Shown here one piece after another: positions 18,572-27,325 of a stretch of 64,000 nucleotides of DNA. Below the pieces are notes generated by a model. That model was not told the origin of the DNA. It made no database searches and was given only the letters and a program-made list of their open reading frames with translations. Source of the stretch: Oscillospiraceae bacterium. GTDB taxonomy: Bacteria > Bacillota > Clostridia > Oscillospirales > Oscillospiraceae. Both the position numbers and the translations under genes were made by a program. Where the stretch lies: positions 1-64,000 of the forward strand of contig JAFSET010000012.1 of assembly GCA_017435615.1 (NCBI GenBank), in the 5' to 3' direction. Numbering within the stretch: the first letter of the stretch is position 1; every line of letters starts with the position of its first letter.

Positions 18572-19429
18572 TTACCTGAATTTAGAGTTCACGACATCAT
18601 AAAAGCTTCTGTTTTTTAAGCGCACAAGCTTTGTCATCAGCTTCGACTTGCGAACCGTGATTACATCACCCATGTTGATTTTGGTGGTCTTCCCTCCGTC
18701 CACAGACAAAAATGCGCTGCGCCGGGCATTATGTGTCAAACCAACAGTAATGATACGATTTTCTGAAGCAACGATACACCGGCTTCCAACCTCATGGGCG
18801 CATACAGGGGTGATTAAAATGCTGTTAGCATCCGGTTCCACAATAGGCCCTCCGGCAGACAGGCTGTAGGCGGTTGAGCCTGTGGGAGTCGCAACGATCA
18901 CACCATCTCCTCCACATTCCAAAGCCTGTACACCGTCACATTCTACCTTCAAATGAACGATCCGGGCAACTGCGCCTTTTGTGATGGCCGCATCATTTAA
19001 GCAAATATCATGAAAAATAATATCCCGGTCGCGGTGGACGGTCACATCCAGCATCATACGGCTGTCAATGAAATACTCACCTTGCGCAATGCGGGCAAGC
19101 TCCGACAGTTCTGTACTTTCCAGCTCGGCCATAAAACCCATAGTACCAATATTAACGCCTAAAATCGGAATTCCCAGCCGAGTGGCTGCCTTAGCCATAT
19201 GCAAAATGGTACCGTCACCGCCAAAGCAGACAACCATATCCGCTGTGGGAAGTTCGCGGTCCAGGCGGTAGAAACGCAGATCCCGGGGTAATTCATAGGC
19301 GCGATCCACCTCAAACGGAAGACAAAGGCGTACTTCCAAACCGGATTGAACCAGAATACGCATTGCCTCACGAACCGTCTGAAAATTTCGGTCACGATAT
19401 GGATTGGGTGTTAAAATAACCTTTTTCAT
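18572..19429 (-). CDS. nadK: NAD kinase
   Basis: It phosphorylates NAD to NADP. The GGDG motif appears as FGGDGTILHM near residue 70, LNDAAI is the conserved NAD-binding N-D/E segment, and GGDGVIVATPTGSTAYSLSA is the glycine-rich C-terminal signature. 285 residues. It starts 5 bp after the tlyA stop codon, so the genes are cotranscribed. Confidence 0.95.
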   Translation of the reverse strand: MKKVILTPNPYRDRNFQTVREAMRILVQSGLEVRLCLPFEVDRAYELPRDLRFYRLDRELPTADMVVCFGGDGTILHMAKAATRLGIPILGVNIGTMGFMAELESTELSELARIAQGEYFIDSRMMLDVTVHRDRDIIFHDICLNDAAITKGAVARIVHLKVECDGVQALECGGDGVIVATPTGSTAYSLSAGGPIVEPDANSILITPVCAHEVGSRCIVASENRIITVGLTHNARRSAFLSVDGGKTTKINMGDVITVRKSKLMTKLVRLKNRSFYDVVNSKFR

Positions 19430-19433
19430 GATA

Positions 19434-20240
19434 TCACCCCTTTAATGTTTCATGGGCCTGCTGAACAACCACGGAAGAATCGACCTGAATTCCAGGTACA
19501 TCCGCCAGGGTCAAGTGTGCCAGGAACTCAATATTCCCCTCGGGTCCCTTTACAGGAGAAAAGGTCAATCCCAAAACACGAACCCCCAGTTCCTTTGTCA
19601 GGGCAAGAAAATCATCCAATACCTCTTTATGGACAGCAGGATCACGCACAACACCCTTCTTCCCCACCTTTTCCTTGCCGGCTTCAAATTGGGGCTTGAT
19701 CAAGCAAAGGATCTGCCCACTTTCCGGCTTCAAAAAAGATTTGATGACGGGCAAAACGATCCTCAGAGAAATAAAACTGACATCCACAACGGAAAGATCC
19801 AACTGTTCTCCAAGCTGCTCCGGTGTAACATACCGCACATTGGTACGTTCCATCACCACCACACGGGGATCAGAACGAATCTTCCAATCCAACTGTCCGT
19901 AGCCTACATCGATAGCAAAAACTTTTTTGGCACCTTTTTGCAGCAAGCAGTCGGTGAAGCCACCGGTGGAAGCACCGGAATCACTGCACACAAAACCGGT
20001 GGGGTCAACGCCAAAGTCCCGCAGTGCCTTTTCAAGCTTCAATCCGCCTCTGCTCACATAGGGACAGCTTGTGCCACGAACTTCTATGGCAACATGTTCT
20101 TCATAGGAAACGCCGGGCTTATCGGCCTTTTGCCCATCCACATAAACATTGCCGCTCATAATAATAGCCTGGGCCTTTGTTCTCGACTCCGCATACCCTT
20201 GCTCTACAAGAAGTACGTCCAGTCTCTTTTTAATTTTCAC
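19434..20240 (-). CDS. tlyA: TlyA-family rRNA (cytidine-2'-O)-methyltransferase
   Basis: An N-terminal S4 RNA-binding domain (KKRLDVLLVEQGYAESRTKA) is joined to an FtsJ-like SAM methyltransferase with DSGASTGGFTDCLLQ and AIDVGYGQL. Related TlyA proteins methylate ribosomal RNA; some were named hemolysins. The GTG at 20240 has GGAGG nine bases upstream and overlaps the dxs stop region by 11 bp. Earlier in-frame codons belong to the dxs sequence. About 268 residues. Confidence 0.92.
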   Translation of the reverse strand: MKIKKRLDVLLVEQGYAESRTKAQAIIMSGNVYVDGQKADKPGVSYEEHVAIEVRGTSCPYVSRGGLKLEKALRDFGVDPTGFVCSDSGASTGGFTDCLLQKGAKKVFAIDVGYGQLDWKIRSDPRVVVMERTNVRYVTPEQLGEQLDLSVVDVSFISLRIVLPVIKSFLKPESGQILCLIKPQFEAGKEKVGKKGVVRDPAVHKEVLDDFLALTKELGVRVLGLTFSPVKGPEGNIEFLAHLTLADVPGIQVDSSVVVQQAHETLKG

Positions 20241-22101
20241 AGGAACGCACCTCCATAATTCGCTTTGCGACAGACATCCCATCCAGTCCGTAATGCTCAT
20301 ACAGTTTCTTAACACTGCCGTGGGTGACAAATCTGTGACCCAAATTCACACAATCCACACGACATTCCGGGAAATGATCATATAGTGCCTTTGCAAGGGT
20401 GCTGCCAATTCCGGAGTTTGCGCAGGTTTCCTCCAAAATCACAAAATGACTTGAATGTGATGCGGACATGATCTGTTCAACCGGCAGCGGTGCAACCGTC
20501 AGTAAACGAACGACCGTTGCCTCGACACCTTGCTGATGCAAAACATCAGCCGCGTCCATAGCATTTTGAAGCAAGGTACCATAGGTGATCAAGGTAACAT
20601 CCGTGCCTAATCTATGAACAGATATGCCACCGTCTGTACCAAAACAGTTTTGCCAGGCACTATCCTGATAGCATCGGTCTCCTCCACGGGGGTAACGGAC
20701 AGCAACCGGTCCTTCACAAATCTCTACAGCCCAGTGAAGCATATCCGAAAGCTCACGGCAGCTTGCCGGACACAATATCGCAAGCCCCGGCGCATGCCGA
20801 AGAAAGCCTACATCAAAAATGCCATGATGTGTCTCTCCGTCTTCTCCCACTAAGCCAGCACGATCGATGGCGAACACCGTATGCAGATTCAGCATGCAGA
20901 TATCCTGCAAAATCATATCATAGCTGCGCTGTATAAAGGTAGAGTACAGCGCAACGACCGGAATCATCCCCTGCTTGGCAAGGCCACCGGCCATTGAAAC
21001 AGCATGCTCTTCTGCTATACCTACATCATACAGGCGGTCAGGATACTGTTTCATATATTCCAACAGACCTGTGCCTCCGGGCATAGCAGCGGTGATGGCG
21101 CAAAGCTGCGGCAGCTTTTGCGCAAGCTCGCACATGGTCTGACCAAAAGTTTGTGAAAAAGTAATTTGTTCAGACTCAGGTGTCATGCCGCTTTCCGGAT
21201 CAAATTTTCCAACACCGTGAAATTTTCTGGGGTTCTCTTCCGCAGGCTTATAACCATGGCCCTTATGGGTCAATACATGCAAAACCACCGGTTCATTCAT
21301 GGCTTTTGCATTTTGCAGAAGCTCAATAAGCTGCTCAACGTCATGACCGTCAGCAGGACCCAAATAGGTAAAGCCCATGCTCTCAAAAATCGTCGCCGGA
21401 ATAAGCATCCTTCGAATCCAATCCTTAATGGCTCGGGATGCCTTATAGAGCGTTTGTCCACCGGGAATATGGTTTAAGACATTTCTGTAACGCTGCTTTA
21501 TGCCAAGGTATTTTGGTTTTGCACGAAGATTTCTCAAATGATATGCCATGCCGCCTACATTGCGGTCGATAGACATTGCATTGTCATTGAGAATAATGAT
21601 CATCGGTTCACCGCTGACCGCGGCATCATTTAACCCCTCATAGGCCATACCGCCGGTAGCAGCGCCATCGCCAAGAAGCGTGATAACATTGTAATCCTGC
21701 TTCAATACGGTCCGCGCACGGGCCATTCCGAGAGAAATGGACACGGAACTGGAGGCATGACCGGCAACAAAGGCATCTGTATCACTTTCACTGGGCTTTG
21801 GAAAACCAGCCATGCCTCCGAACTGGCGCAAAGCGTCAAAATCCGCCTGGCGGTCTGTGAGCAGCTTATGCACATAAGACTGATGACCCACGTCAAATAC
21901 CAGGCGGTCTTTGTGCGTGTCGAAAACAGTTTCAATGGCAACCGTTAACTCCACAACACCTAAATTGGATGCAAGATGGCCGCCTGTTTTAGCAACCCGG
22001 GAAATCAAAAATTCCCTGATCTCCTGACACAGGGCAGTTCTTTCAGCTTCATTTAATTTTACAAGGTCCTGATGGCCGTATATATGCTCTAATATTGCCA
22101 T
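20230..22101 (-). CDS. dxs: 1-deoxy-D-xylulose-5-phosphate synthase
   Basis: This thiamine-diphosphate enzyme makes DXP from pyruvate and glyceraldehyde 3-phosphate, the first step of the MEP isoprenoid pathway. GGHLASNLGVVELT is the N-terminal signature, GDGAATGGMAYEGLND binds ThDP-Mg, and the transketolase domain has DRAGLVGEDGETHHG. 623 residues. The ribosome site is weak (TTAGGTTG), which may mean coupling to the upstream oapA-like gene 19 bp away. Confidence 0.96.
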   Translation of the reverse strand: MAILEHIYGHQDLVKLNEAERTALCQEIREFLISRVAKTGGHLASNLGVVELTVAIETVFDTHKDRLVFDVGHQSYVHKLLTDRQADFDALRQFGGMAGFPKPSESDTDAFVAGHASSSVSISLGMARARTVLKQDYNVITLLGDGAATGGMAYEGLNDAAVSGEPMIIILNDNAMSIDRNVGGMAYHLRNLRAKPKYLGIKQRYRNVLNHIPGGQTLYKASRAIKDWIRRMLIPATIFESMGFTYLGPADGHDVEQLIELLQNAKAMNEPVVLHVLTHKGHGYKPAEENPRKFHGVGKFDPESGMTPESEQITFSQTFGQTMCELAQKLPQLCAITAAMPGGTGLLEYMKQYPDRLYDVGIAEEHAVSMAGGLAKQGMIPVVALYSTFIQRSYDMILQDICMLNLHTVFAIDRAGLVGEDGETHHGIFDVGFLRHAPGLAILCPASCRELSDMLHWAVEICEGPVAVRYPRGGDRCYQDSAWQNCFGTDGGISVHRLGTDVTLITYGTLLQNAMDAADVLHQQGVEATVVRLLTVAPLPVEQIMSASHSSHFVILEETCANSGIGSTLAKALYDHFPECRVDCVNLGHRFVTHGSVKKLYEHYGLDGMSVAKRIMEVRSCEN

Positions 22102-22120
22102 ACAAACACAACCTAACTGT

Positions 22121-22705
22121 TTATTTCTTTTTCTTCATCAGATCCGGTAAATGATGGAACATCCAAATGATTTTTCCAACAGTTGACACGATCTGCGTGC
22201 AGGAACCAATCGCGACAGTCTTACCAATAGCCTTGCCGCCCACCGTCAAGCCGGCAACAAGCGCAGACATTCCAAGCATTACAAGCTGACCAACGCTTCC
22301 GGAAAAATGAACGATAAGCTGAGCGGCAATAGATGCCGAAGCCGAACCGGATACAACGCCGCAAATATCACCCACAACATCATTACAGATGGAGCTGACC
22401 CGCTCGGCATTACGTAAAAGCGCAATTGCCTCCTGAGCTCCGGTCACCTTCCGTGCCGCCATAGAATGAAAAGGCTTTTCATCGGCAGAGGTAACTGCCA
22501 CGCCCACAATATCAAAAACGATACCAATAAAAATAATGACCAGCAGGATCACAAACGCAACCCCAACAGAGCTGACGGACATCAGCTCATTGGATGCAAA
22601 GGATATGGTACCGGATATCACAATAGTAATAATAAAAATGGTGACGACCCAACGGATCGTCTTATTGCGTTCTTTCTTTGACGCAGCAGGGTCGGACTTT
22701 GACAC
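22121..22705 (-). CDS. oapA: Membrane protein, probable OLE RNA-associated protein OapA
   Basis: This 194-residue protein has a basic N-terminus, two membrane helices (about 20-40 and 48-70), a polar middle (SADEKPFHSMAARKVTGAQE), and further hydrophobic segments rich in glycine and alanine at 118-172. Its size, helix pattern and place between a structured RNA and dxs match the known OLE-associated protein, which binds OLE RNA at the membrane and resembles DUF21/CNNM magnesium transporters. Start GTG with AGGAG nine bases upstream. The assignment rests on context and general features, not on a search. Confidence 0.75.
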   Translation of the reverse strand: MSKSDPAASKKERNKTIRWVVTIFIITIVISGTISFASNELMSVSSVGVAFVILLVIIFIGIVFDIVGVAVTSADEKPFHSMAARKVTGAQEAIALLRNAERVSSICNDVVGDICGVVSGSASASIAAQLIVHFSGSVGQLVMLGMSALVAGLTVGGKAIGKTVAIGSCTQIVSTVGKIIWMFHHLPDLMKKKK

Positions 22706-22734
22706 GATCGTCTGCTCCTTTTAAATATACTCAA

Positions 22735-23348
22735 TGACGGCAGCAGGCAGGATAAATCTTACGGCTTAGGTCGGGTTGGTTTTCCCCGGGCAGAACCTGC
22801 CGTTGCCGTACAGGCCGTTTCCGTTTGATCTGTCCGTTCAAGTGTTGCCAAAAAATGAATACCCGATTGCCACTTAGTCCGTACTGTAATCCCCTGCCTG
22901 CCCAGTTACGACAGCCTAGGTGTTTTCCACCGCAGAGCGTTCCGGTTCTTAGCCTCTTTTGCAAACATGGTTTCCAGGAGCAATAGCAAAAATTGTCTGC
23001 GCACAACAAATTCTTGCATGTTCCCCTTTCCCCGCATGCTCACTCAAGGCAGGCTACACTGCACGCAGCACGTGATTCTGCGCACCGCCTTGCAGGTTCA
23101 TACCCGGCTCGTACGCGAATGGGCCTCCGATGCCGGAGATCTTACCATCGTCGCACAATACCGGGTCTCCACGGAAACCGGGTCGTATACTCCATGCCAT
23201 TGGAGTGCGCCCGGGATCCTTAACCCCCAGCACCCACCCTAAACTGGGCGTAAAAAGCAGGCACAAGGGACTTCACCGATATGCCCTTCATAGGATTTTT
23301 AGGCCCTACCTGGGAACCGGTCGTTCTGACTAGGATACTGCACCGTCA
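22735..23348 (-). ncRNA. Probable OLE RNA (ornate, large, extremophilic)
   Basis: About 610 bases on the minus strand have no convincing coding frame but are GC-rich and full of short inverted repeats, for example ACTCCA/TGGAGT (23189-23206). The stretch starts just behind a sigma-70-type promoter and ends directly before a small membrane protein gene, which leads into dxs-tlyA-nadK-argR-recN. Size, gene order and adjacency to an OapA-like gene are those described for OLE RNA of anaerobic and extremophilic Firmicutes. In Halalkalibacterium the RNA and its protein assemble at the membrane and help tolerance to cold, ethanol and magnesium stress. A covariance-model hit would settle it. Confidence 0.82.
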
Positions 23349-23354
23349 CAGTGA

Positions 23355-23383
23355 ATATTATCACAGAATTCGTGAATATTCAA
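23355..23383 (-). promoter_or_regulatory. Promoter of the OLE-oapA-dxs run
   Basis: TTGAAT (23378-23383), 17 bases, TATAAT-like TAATAT (23355-23360) on the minus strand. Expected transcription start near 23348, which defines the 5' end given for the RNA. Confidence 0.7.
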
Positions 23384-23445
23384 GGGTTAAAGGCAAGATT
23401 TATTCATCGTTTATAAATAATTCATCATATTTCCTGTTCCACAAC

Positions 23446-23472
23446 AAAAAATCGGGTGTGAAACACACCCGA
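23446..23472 (-). terminator. Intrinsic terminator of the gtrA-like gene
   Basis: A 9-bp stem (23452-23460 with 23464-23472) and AAA loop, followed on the minus strand by six T. It separates gtrA from the OLE promoter. Confidence 0.85.
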
Positions 23473-23477
23473 AAAAG

Positions 23478-23894
23478 TTACTTGTTTTCTTTAAACAACA
23501 GCTTGCTTCCAACATAATTGATCAGCACCACGATAATGGAAAGCAGTACTTTCATGAAATTGCCATTCCAGTGCAAAATATCCACAGTCAGGAAAATCAG
23601 TCCGGCTTCAATCAGACCGGAACCTATGCGGCAGCCAACAAAACCGATCAGTTCGGGAACAACAACCTTGGAGGACCAGTCATTACTTTTAAAAACGAAA
23701 GGCTTATTTGTCAAAAAAGCAAAGGCTACCGCCACCGACCAGGAAACCGCCGTGCTAACTGTGGCGGAAAAATCAGCAATGTTATACAATGGAAAATATA
23801 CGATCCAGTTTACCGCCGTGGTAAGCACACCGAAAACCAAATACATCACAATATCCCAATGATCATTTATAAGCTTTCGAAGTTTTGCGATCAT
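23478..23894 (-). CDS. GtrA-family membrane protein
   Basis: Four membrane helices in 138 residues, with the family's VFGVLTTAVNWIVYF opening and TNKPFVFKS between helices 2 and 3. GtrA proteins are thought to move polyprenol-linked sugars across the membrane or assist such glycosyl transfer. No glycosyltransferase gene is next to it, so the substrate is unknown. It is monocistronic, with a terminator just after its stop codon and GGAGGGG before its ATG. Confidence 0.88.
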   Translation of the reverse strand: MIAKLRKLINDHWDIVMYLVFGVLTTAVNWIVYFPLYNIADFSATVSTAVSWSVAVAFAFLTNKPFVFKSNDWSSKVVVPELIGFVGCRIGSGLIEAGLIFLTVDILHWNGNFMKVLLSIIVVLINYVGSKLLFKENK

Positions 23895-24015
23895 AAAAAC
23901 CCCTCCAATCTGCTATACTTTACCACAACACGCTCATTTTTGCAATAAAAACTCATTTGGAATTTTTGCATAAATACCAGTACAACATTATCGGTATGTT
24001 TGTATGGATTGCGAA

Positions 24016-24044
24016 TTGAATTTCGATCAAGTATTCGCTATTAT
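24016..24044 (+). promoter_or_regulatory. Promoter of the D-2-hydroxyacid dehydrogenase gene
   Basis: TTGAAT (24016-24021), 17 bases, TATTAT (24039-24044); about 30 bases before the chosen ATG. Confidence 0.7.
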
Positions 24045-24075
24045 TATATCGATAAAACAAAACGGAGTGATGAAT

Positions 24076-25110
24076 ATGAAAGTAGCATTTTTTGACACAA
24101 AACCTTATGACATCCCTGCCTTTGATAAATACATTGAAGGAACCGACATTACAATTAAATACTTTGAACCCCATTTAAACGAAGATACCGTTTCCCTGGC
24201 AAACGGCGCAGACTGTGTATGTATTTTTGTCAACGATACCGTAAACAAAGCTGTGGTTGATCAGCTTTATGAAATGGGAGTTCGAATGATCGCACTCAGA
24301 TGTGCCGGTTTTAATAATGTTGATACAAGAGCTTGCTTTGGAAAGATTCATGTTTTCCGCGTACCGGCCTATTCCCCTTATGCCGTTGCCGAACATTCCA
24401 TGGCACTGCTTCTCAGTTTGAATCGCCATATCAACCGGGCATACATTCGAACCAGGGATTTTAATTTCAGTCTCTCCGGATTGACCGGCTTTGATCTTCA
24501 CGGAAAGACTGTAGGAATTATCGGAACCGGTAAAATCGGCAAAATATTCTCCGATATCTGCAAGGGTTTCGGAATGAACATTCTTGCATATGACAAATAT
24601 CCCAATCCTGATCTGGATTTAAACTATGTGACGCTGCAAGAGCTTCTAAAGCAGTCCGATGTGATATCTCTGCACTGTCCCCTGACAGAAGACTCGCATC
24701 ATATAATCGACAGAAGTGCCGTGGAACAAATGAAAAACGGCTGCGTAATCATCAACACCTCCCGTGGCGGTCTGATCGATACCGACGCACTGATTGATGG
24801 CATAAAATCCGGAAAGATCTACGGCGCCGGTTTGGATGTTTACGAAGAGGAAGGCGATCTGTTCTATGAAGACTTTTCCGGTCACGTTATCCAGGACGAC
24901 ACATTGGTCAGACTGATCGCAATGCCCAATGTCATTGTAACTTCGCACCAGGCATTTTTAACAAACGAAGCACTGGACAATATTGCCAATACAACCGTCT
25001 CTAATATTCAGAAATTCTTTGCCGGTGAGTTAAATCCGGAAACGGAAGTTTGTTATCACTGCAGCCGAAAAGAAGCCTGCCGCAAAGAACGGCATCAGAA
25101 ATGCTTCTAA
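24076..25110 (+). CDS. D-2-hydroxyacid (probably D-lactate) dehydrogenase
   Basis: It likely reduces pyruvate or a related 2-oxoacid with NADH. The Rossmann motif VGIIGTGKIGKIF, the substrate arginine in INTSRGGLIDTDAL, an acidic E-E-E-G-D segment and the catalytic histidine in TSHQAFLT are in family order, and LRCAGFNNVD matches D-lactate dehydrogenases. I start at ATG 24076, eight bases after GGAG; a second ATG two codons earlier is too near. The C-terminus has an extra basic, cysteine-rich tail (CYHCSRKEACRKERHQKCF). 344 residues. Confidence 0.9.
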   Translation: MKVAFFDTKPYDIPAFDKYIEGTDITIKYFEPHLNEDTVSLANGADCVCIFVNDTVNKAVVDQLYEMGVRMIALRCAGFNNVDTRACFGKIHVFRVPAYSPYAVAEHSMALLLSLNRHINRAYIRTRDFNFSLSGLTGFDLHGKTVGIIGTGKIGKIFSDICKGFGMNILAYDKYPNPDLDLNYVTLQELLKQSDVISLHCPLTEDSHHIIDRSAVEQMKNGCVIINTSRGGLIDTDALIDGIKSGKIYGAGLDVYEEEGDLFYEDFSGHVIQDDTLVRLIAMPNVIVTSHQAFLTNEALDNIANTTVSNIQKFFAGELNPETEVCYHCSRKEACRKERHQKCF

Positions 25111-25116
25111 AAAATG

Positions 25117-25146
25117 CCCCCTGCAATGGCTTTACATTGCAGGGGG
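25117..25146. terminator. Bidirectional terminator
   Basis: A perfect 12-bp stem (25117-25128 with 25135-25146) with a 6-base loop between convergent genes. On the minus strand it is followed by a T-rich tract, so it mainly ends the aminotransferase-LUD transcript. Confidence 0.8.
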
Positions 25147-25153
25147 TAGTCAT

Positions 25154-25792
25154 TTATAAGCCAAGTGTCTCGCCTACCAGGATGAATACGATTCTTCCTG
25201 TGGGGCGGCAGTGCCGTGTGATCACGATTTGGTTGCAAATACAGCTTTCACTTTTACAATCAGCACAAGAACCTGTAACAGAACAGGGGTTTTTCTTCAT
25301 AAACCGCTGTTGATTCATTGGTGCAGCCACAGTCCGGGCACGACGGACCGCCGCCTCCAGATCATCCTCCACCTTATTCATGCCGGCAATCACCAAAACC
25401 TTTTCCGGACCATAGATGGTTGCAGCAACCCGGTTGCCTGTACCATCGATATTAACCATCTGTCCGTCCAGACTCAAGCCGTTGGCTCCGGTTAGAAATA
25501 CATCGCAAAACATGCAAGCCTTTTCAAGCTCTGTCCGCTCCTGCTGTGTTTTGGCAGCAGAACGGTCAATGGCTTTAAAATCACCGTTTTTTACCGCGTC
25601 GATCAGACCGATCTGTTCGGCCGACATAGCACCGCCCCAGCCAACGCTGGCGCCTTGGGGAATCAGCTCCAAAGCTTTCGCCAGGGCTTCTTCCTTGGTT
25701 TGGCAGTAATAGGCATCAAAATGCCGGCTTTGCAGATTTTTAACCAGCACTTCGCCACGTTTATCATAATAACGCTGTATCGGTGTGATCAT
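25154..25792 (-). CDS. LUD-domain (DUF162, LutC-like) protein
   Basis: The protein has the LUD fold seen in LutB/LutC lactate-utilisation factors: GASVGWGGAMSAEQIGL near the N-terminus, LTGANGLSLDGQMVNIDGTG in the middle and YGPEKVLVIAGMNKV. The C-terminus holds a cysteine cluster (CSVTGSCADCKSESCIC) that could bind a metal or iron-sulfur centre. Single-domain members are common in Clostridia and their reaction is not established. 212 residues, 13 bp after the aminotransferase gene and probably cotranscribed. Confidence 0.85.
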   Translation of the reverse strand: MITPIQRYYDKRGEVLVKNLQSRHFDAYYCQTKEEALAKALELIPQGASVGWGGAMSAEQIGLIDAVKNGDFKAIDRSAAKTQQERTELEKACMFCDVFLTGANGLSLDGQMVNIDGTGNRVAATIYGPEKVLVIAGMNKVEDDLEAAVRRARTVAAPMNQQRFMKKNPCSVTGSCADCKSESCICNQIVITRHCRPTGRIVFILVGETLGL

Positions 25793-25805
25793 TGCTTTTC
25801 CTCCT

Positions 25806-27083
25806 TTATTGCTCCAGCAAGTGCTCCAACGCAGCCAGCTTCAGACAGGTGCAGAAAACATCCATTGCTTTTTCCAATTCTTCAACCGGCGGAAGACTGG
25901 GCGCAATCCGAATATTGCGATCCCGGGGATCCACGCCATAGGGATAGGTGGCTCCGGCAGGTGTCATTTCAACGCCGGCTTGCTTGCAAAGCTCAAGGGC
26001 ACGTTTTGCTGTGCCGGGCATTGTGTTCAGACTCACAAAATAACCACCCTTGGGCTCATTCCATTCGGCAAATCCACAGGGTAAAATCAGTCTATGCAAC
26101 GCTTCAGAAACCACACGGAATTTCGGTGCCATAATTTTTGCGTGACGGCGCATAATCTCAAGGGTATGGGCTTTATCCTTCAGATAGCGGATATGGCGCA
26201 ATTGATTGATCTTGTCATTGGAGATCATCTGCACACTGAAAAGCTTTGTAAAATGCTGAATATTCGCCTCAGATGCCGCCATCACCGAGATACCGCTGCC
26301 AGCAAAGGTGATCTTGGAGGTGGAAGCAAATTCATATACCATATCGGGATTTCCGGCAGCCTCACACATAGAAATAATATCCGGGAAAGGCTTATATTCA
26401 CCCCGGAATTCATGGACACAGTAGGCGTTATCCCACATAATCGCAAAGTCCGGCGCTGCGGGCTTCAAGTTGGCAAAACGGGCCAGGGTCTCCTCCGAGT
26501 AGATAATACCGTCAGGATTGGAGTATTTGGGCACGCACCAAATCCCCTTTACCTGAGGATCCTGCACATACTGTTCCACCTGATCCATATTGGGACCATC
26601 CCAGGTCATATCCACGGTGATCAGCTCAGCGCCGAAAAATTCGGCAACACGGAAATGACGGTCATATCCGGGACTGGGGCAAAGAAATTTGATTTTTTCT
26701 TCTCTACACCAGGGCCGTGGGCTGTGCAGCAGACCGTGGGTATAGGCACGGGATATCACATCAAACATCAAATTCAGGCTGGATACACTGCCGACAAAGG
26801 TCTGCTCAGGCTTGCATCCAAGCATATCCGCCCAGTACTCTCTGGCACACTTGATACCGGCAAGCTCACCATAGTTACGGGTATCAACACCGTCAACGAT
26901 GCAGTCTTCAGCTTCCGTTAAAATCGTCAGCAAGCCGCTGACGGTATCAAGCTGCTTTTTTGAGGGCTTGCCACGGGCCATATTCAGTGACAGTTTTTGT
27001 GCTTTACACTGCTCAAAAAAAAGCTTTTCCTTTTCATATTCCCGTTGCAGCTCGTCTTTGGTAAGCTTATAGTATGCAGGCAT
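25806..27083 (-). CDS. PLP-dependent aminotransferase, aspartate-aminotransferase-like
   Basis: It is a fold type I aminotransferase of about 425 residues. The PLP lysine is in FASTSKITFAGSGISVMAAS, YSNPDG and WDNAYCVHEF line the cofactor pocket, and RNIRIAPSLP contains the carboxylate-binding arginine. The opening LSLNMARGKPSKKQL matches the divergent aspartate aminotransferase subgroup found in Clostridia and Actinobacteria. I start at ATG 27083, nine bases after GGAGAGG. It leads a two-gene run with the LUD gene; the physiological amino acid is not known. Confidence 0.85.
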   Translation of the reverse strand: MPAYYKLTKDELQREYEKEKLFFEQCKAQKLSLNMARGKPSKKQLDTVSGLLTILTEAEDCIVDGVDTRNYGELAGIKCAREYWADMLGCKPEQTFVGSVSSLNLMFDVISRAYTHGLLHSPRPWCREEKIKFLCPSPGYDRHFRVAEFFGAELITVDMTWDGPNMDQVEQYVQDPQVKGIWCVPKYSNPDGIIYSEETLARFANLKPAAPDFAIMWDNAYCVHEFRGEYKPFPDIISMCEAAGNPDMVYEFASTSKITFAGSGISVMAASEANIQHFTKLFSVQMISNDKINQLRHIRYLKDKAHTLEIMRRHAKIMAPKFRVVSEALHRLILPCGFAEWNEPKGGYFVSLNTMPGTAKRALELCKQAGVEMTPAGATYPYGVDPRDRNIRIAPSLPPVEELEKAMDVFCTCLKLAALEHLLEQ

Positions 27084-27244
27084 GGAAATCATCCTCTCCA
27101 CTATACGATTTTATTTATTCTTATTATAGTCTTTTTATTATGATTTTGCAATCATATTGTCGATGTTTCTGCGATTTATCATTTATTCGTGATTTTGACA
27201 TAATATTTTTTGTACAATACTACGAATTTATATGGTTTCACACC

Positions 27245-27273
27245 TTGCATTTTCCGATGTCATAGAATAAAAT
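27245..27273 (+). promoter_or_regulatory. Promoter of the glutamine synthetase III gene
   Basis: TTGCAT (27245-27250), 17 bases, TAAAAT (27268-27273). A second possible -35, TTGACA, lies about 60 bases upstream without a good -10. The rest of 27084-27325 shows no gene. Confidence 0.6.
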
Positions 27274-27325
27274 GAAGGACATATATTTGAAATCGGCATA
27301 TATCCAGTGGAAAGGATCGATGAAT

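Noticed and set aside
22731..23266. Several short frames of 60-92 codons on both strands
   Set aside because: They lie in the OLE-like RNA, contradict each other, have odd Cys/Arg-rich content and no ribosome sites.
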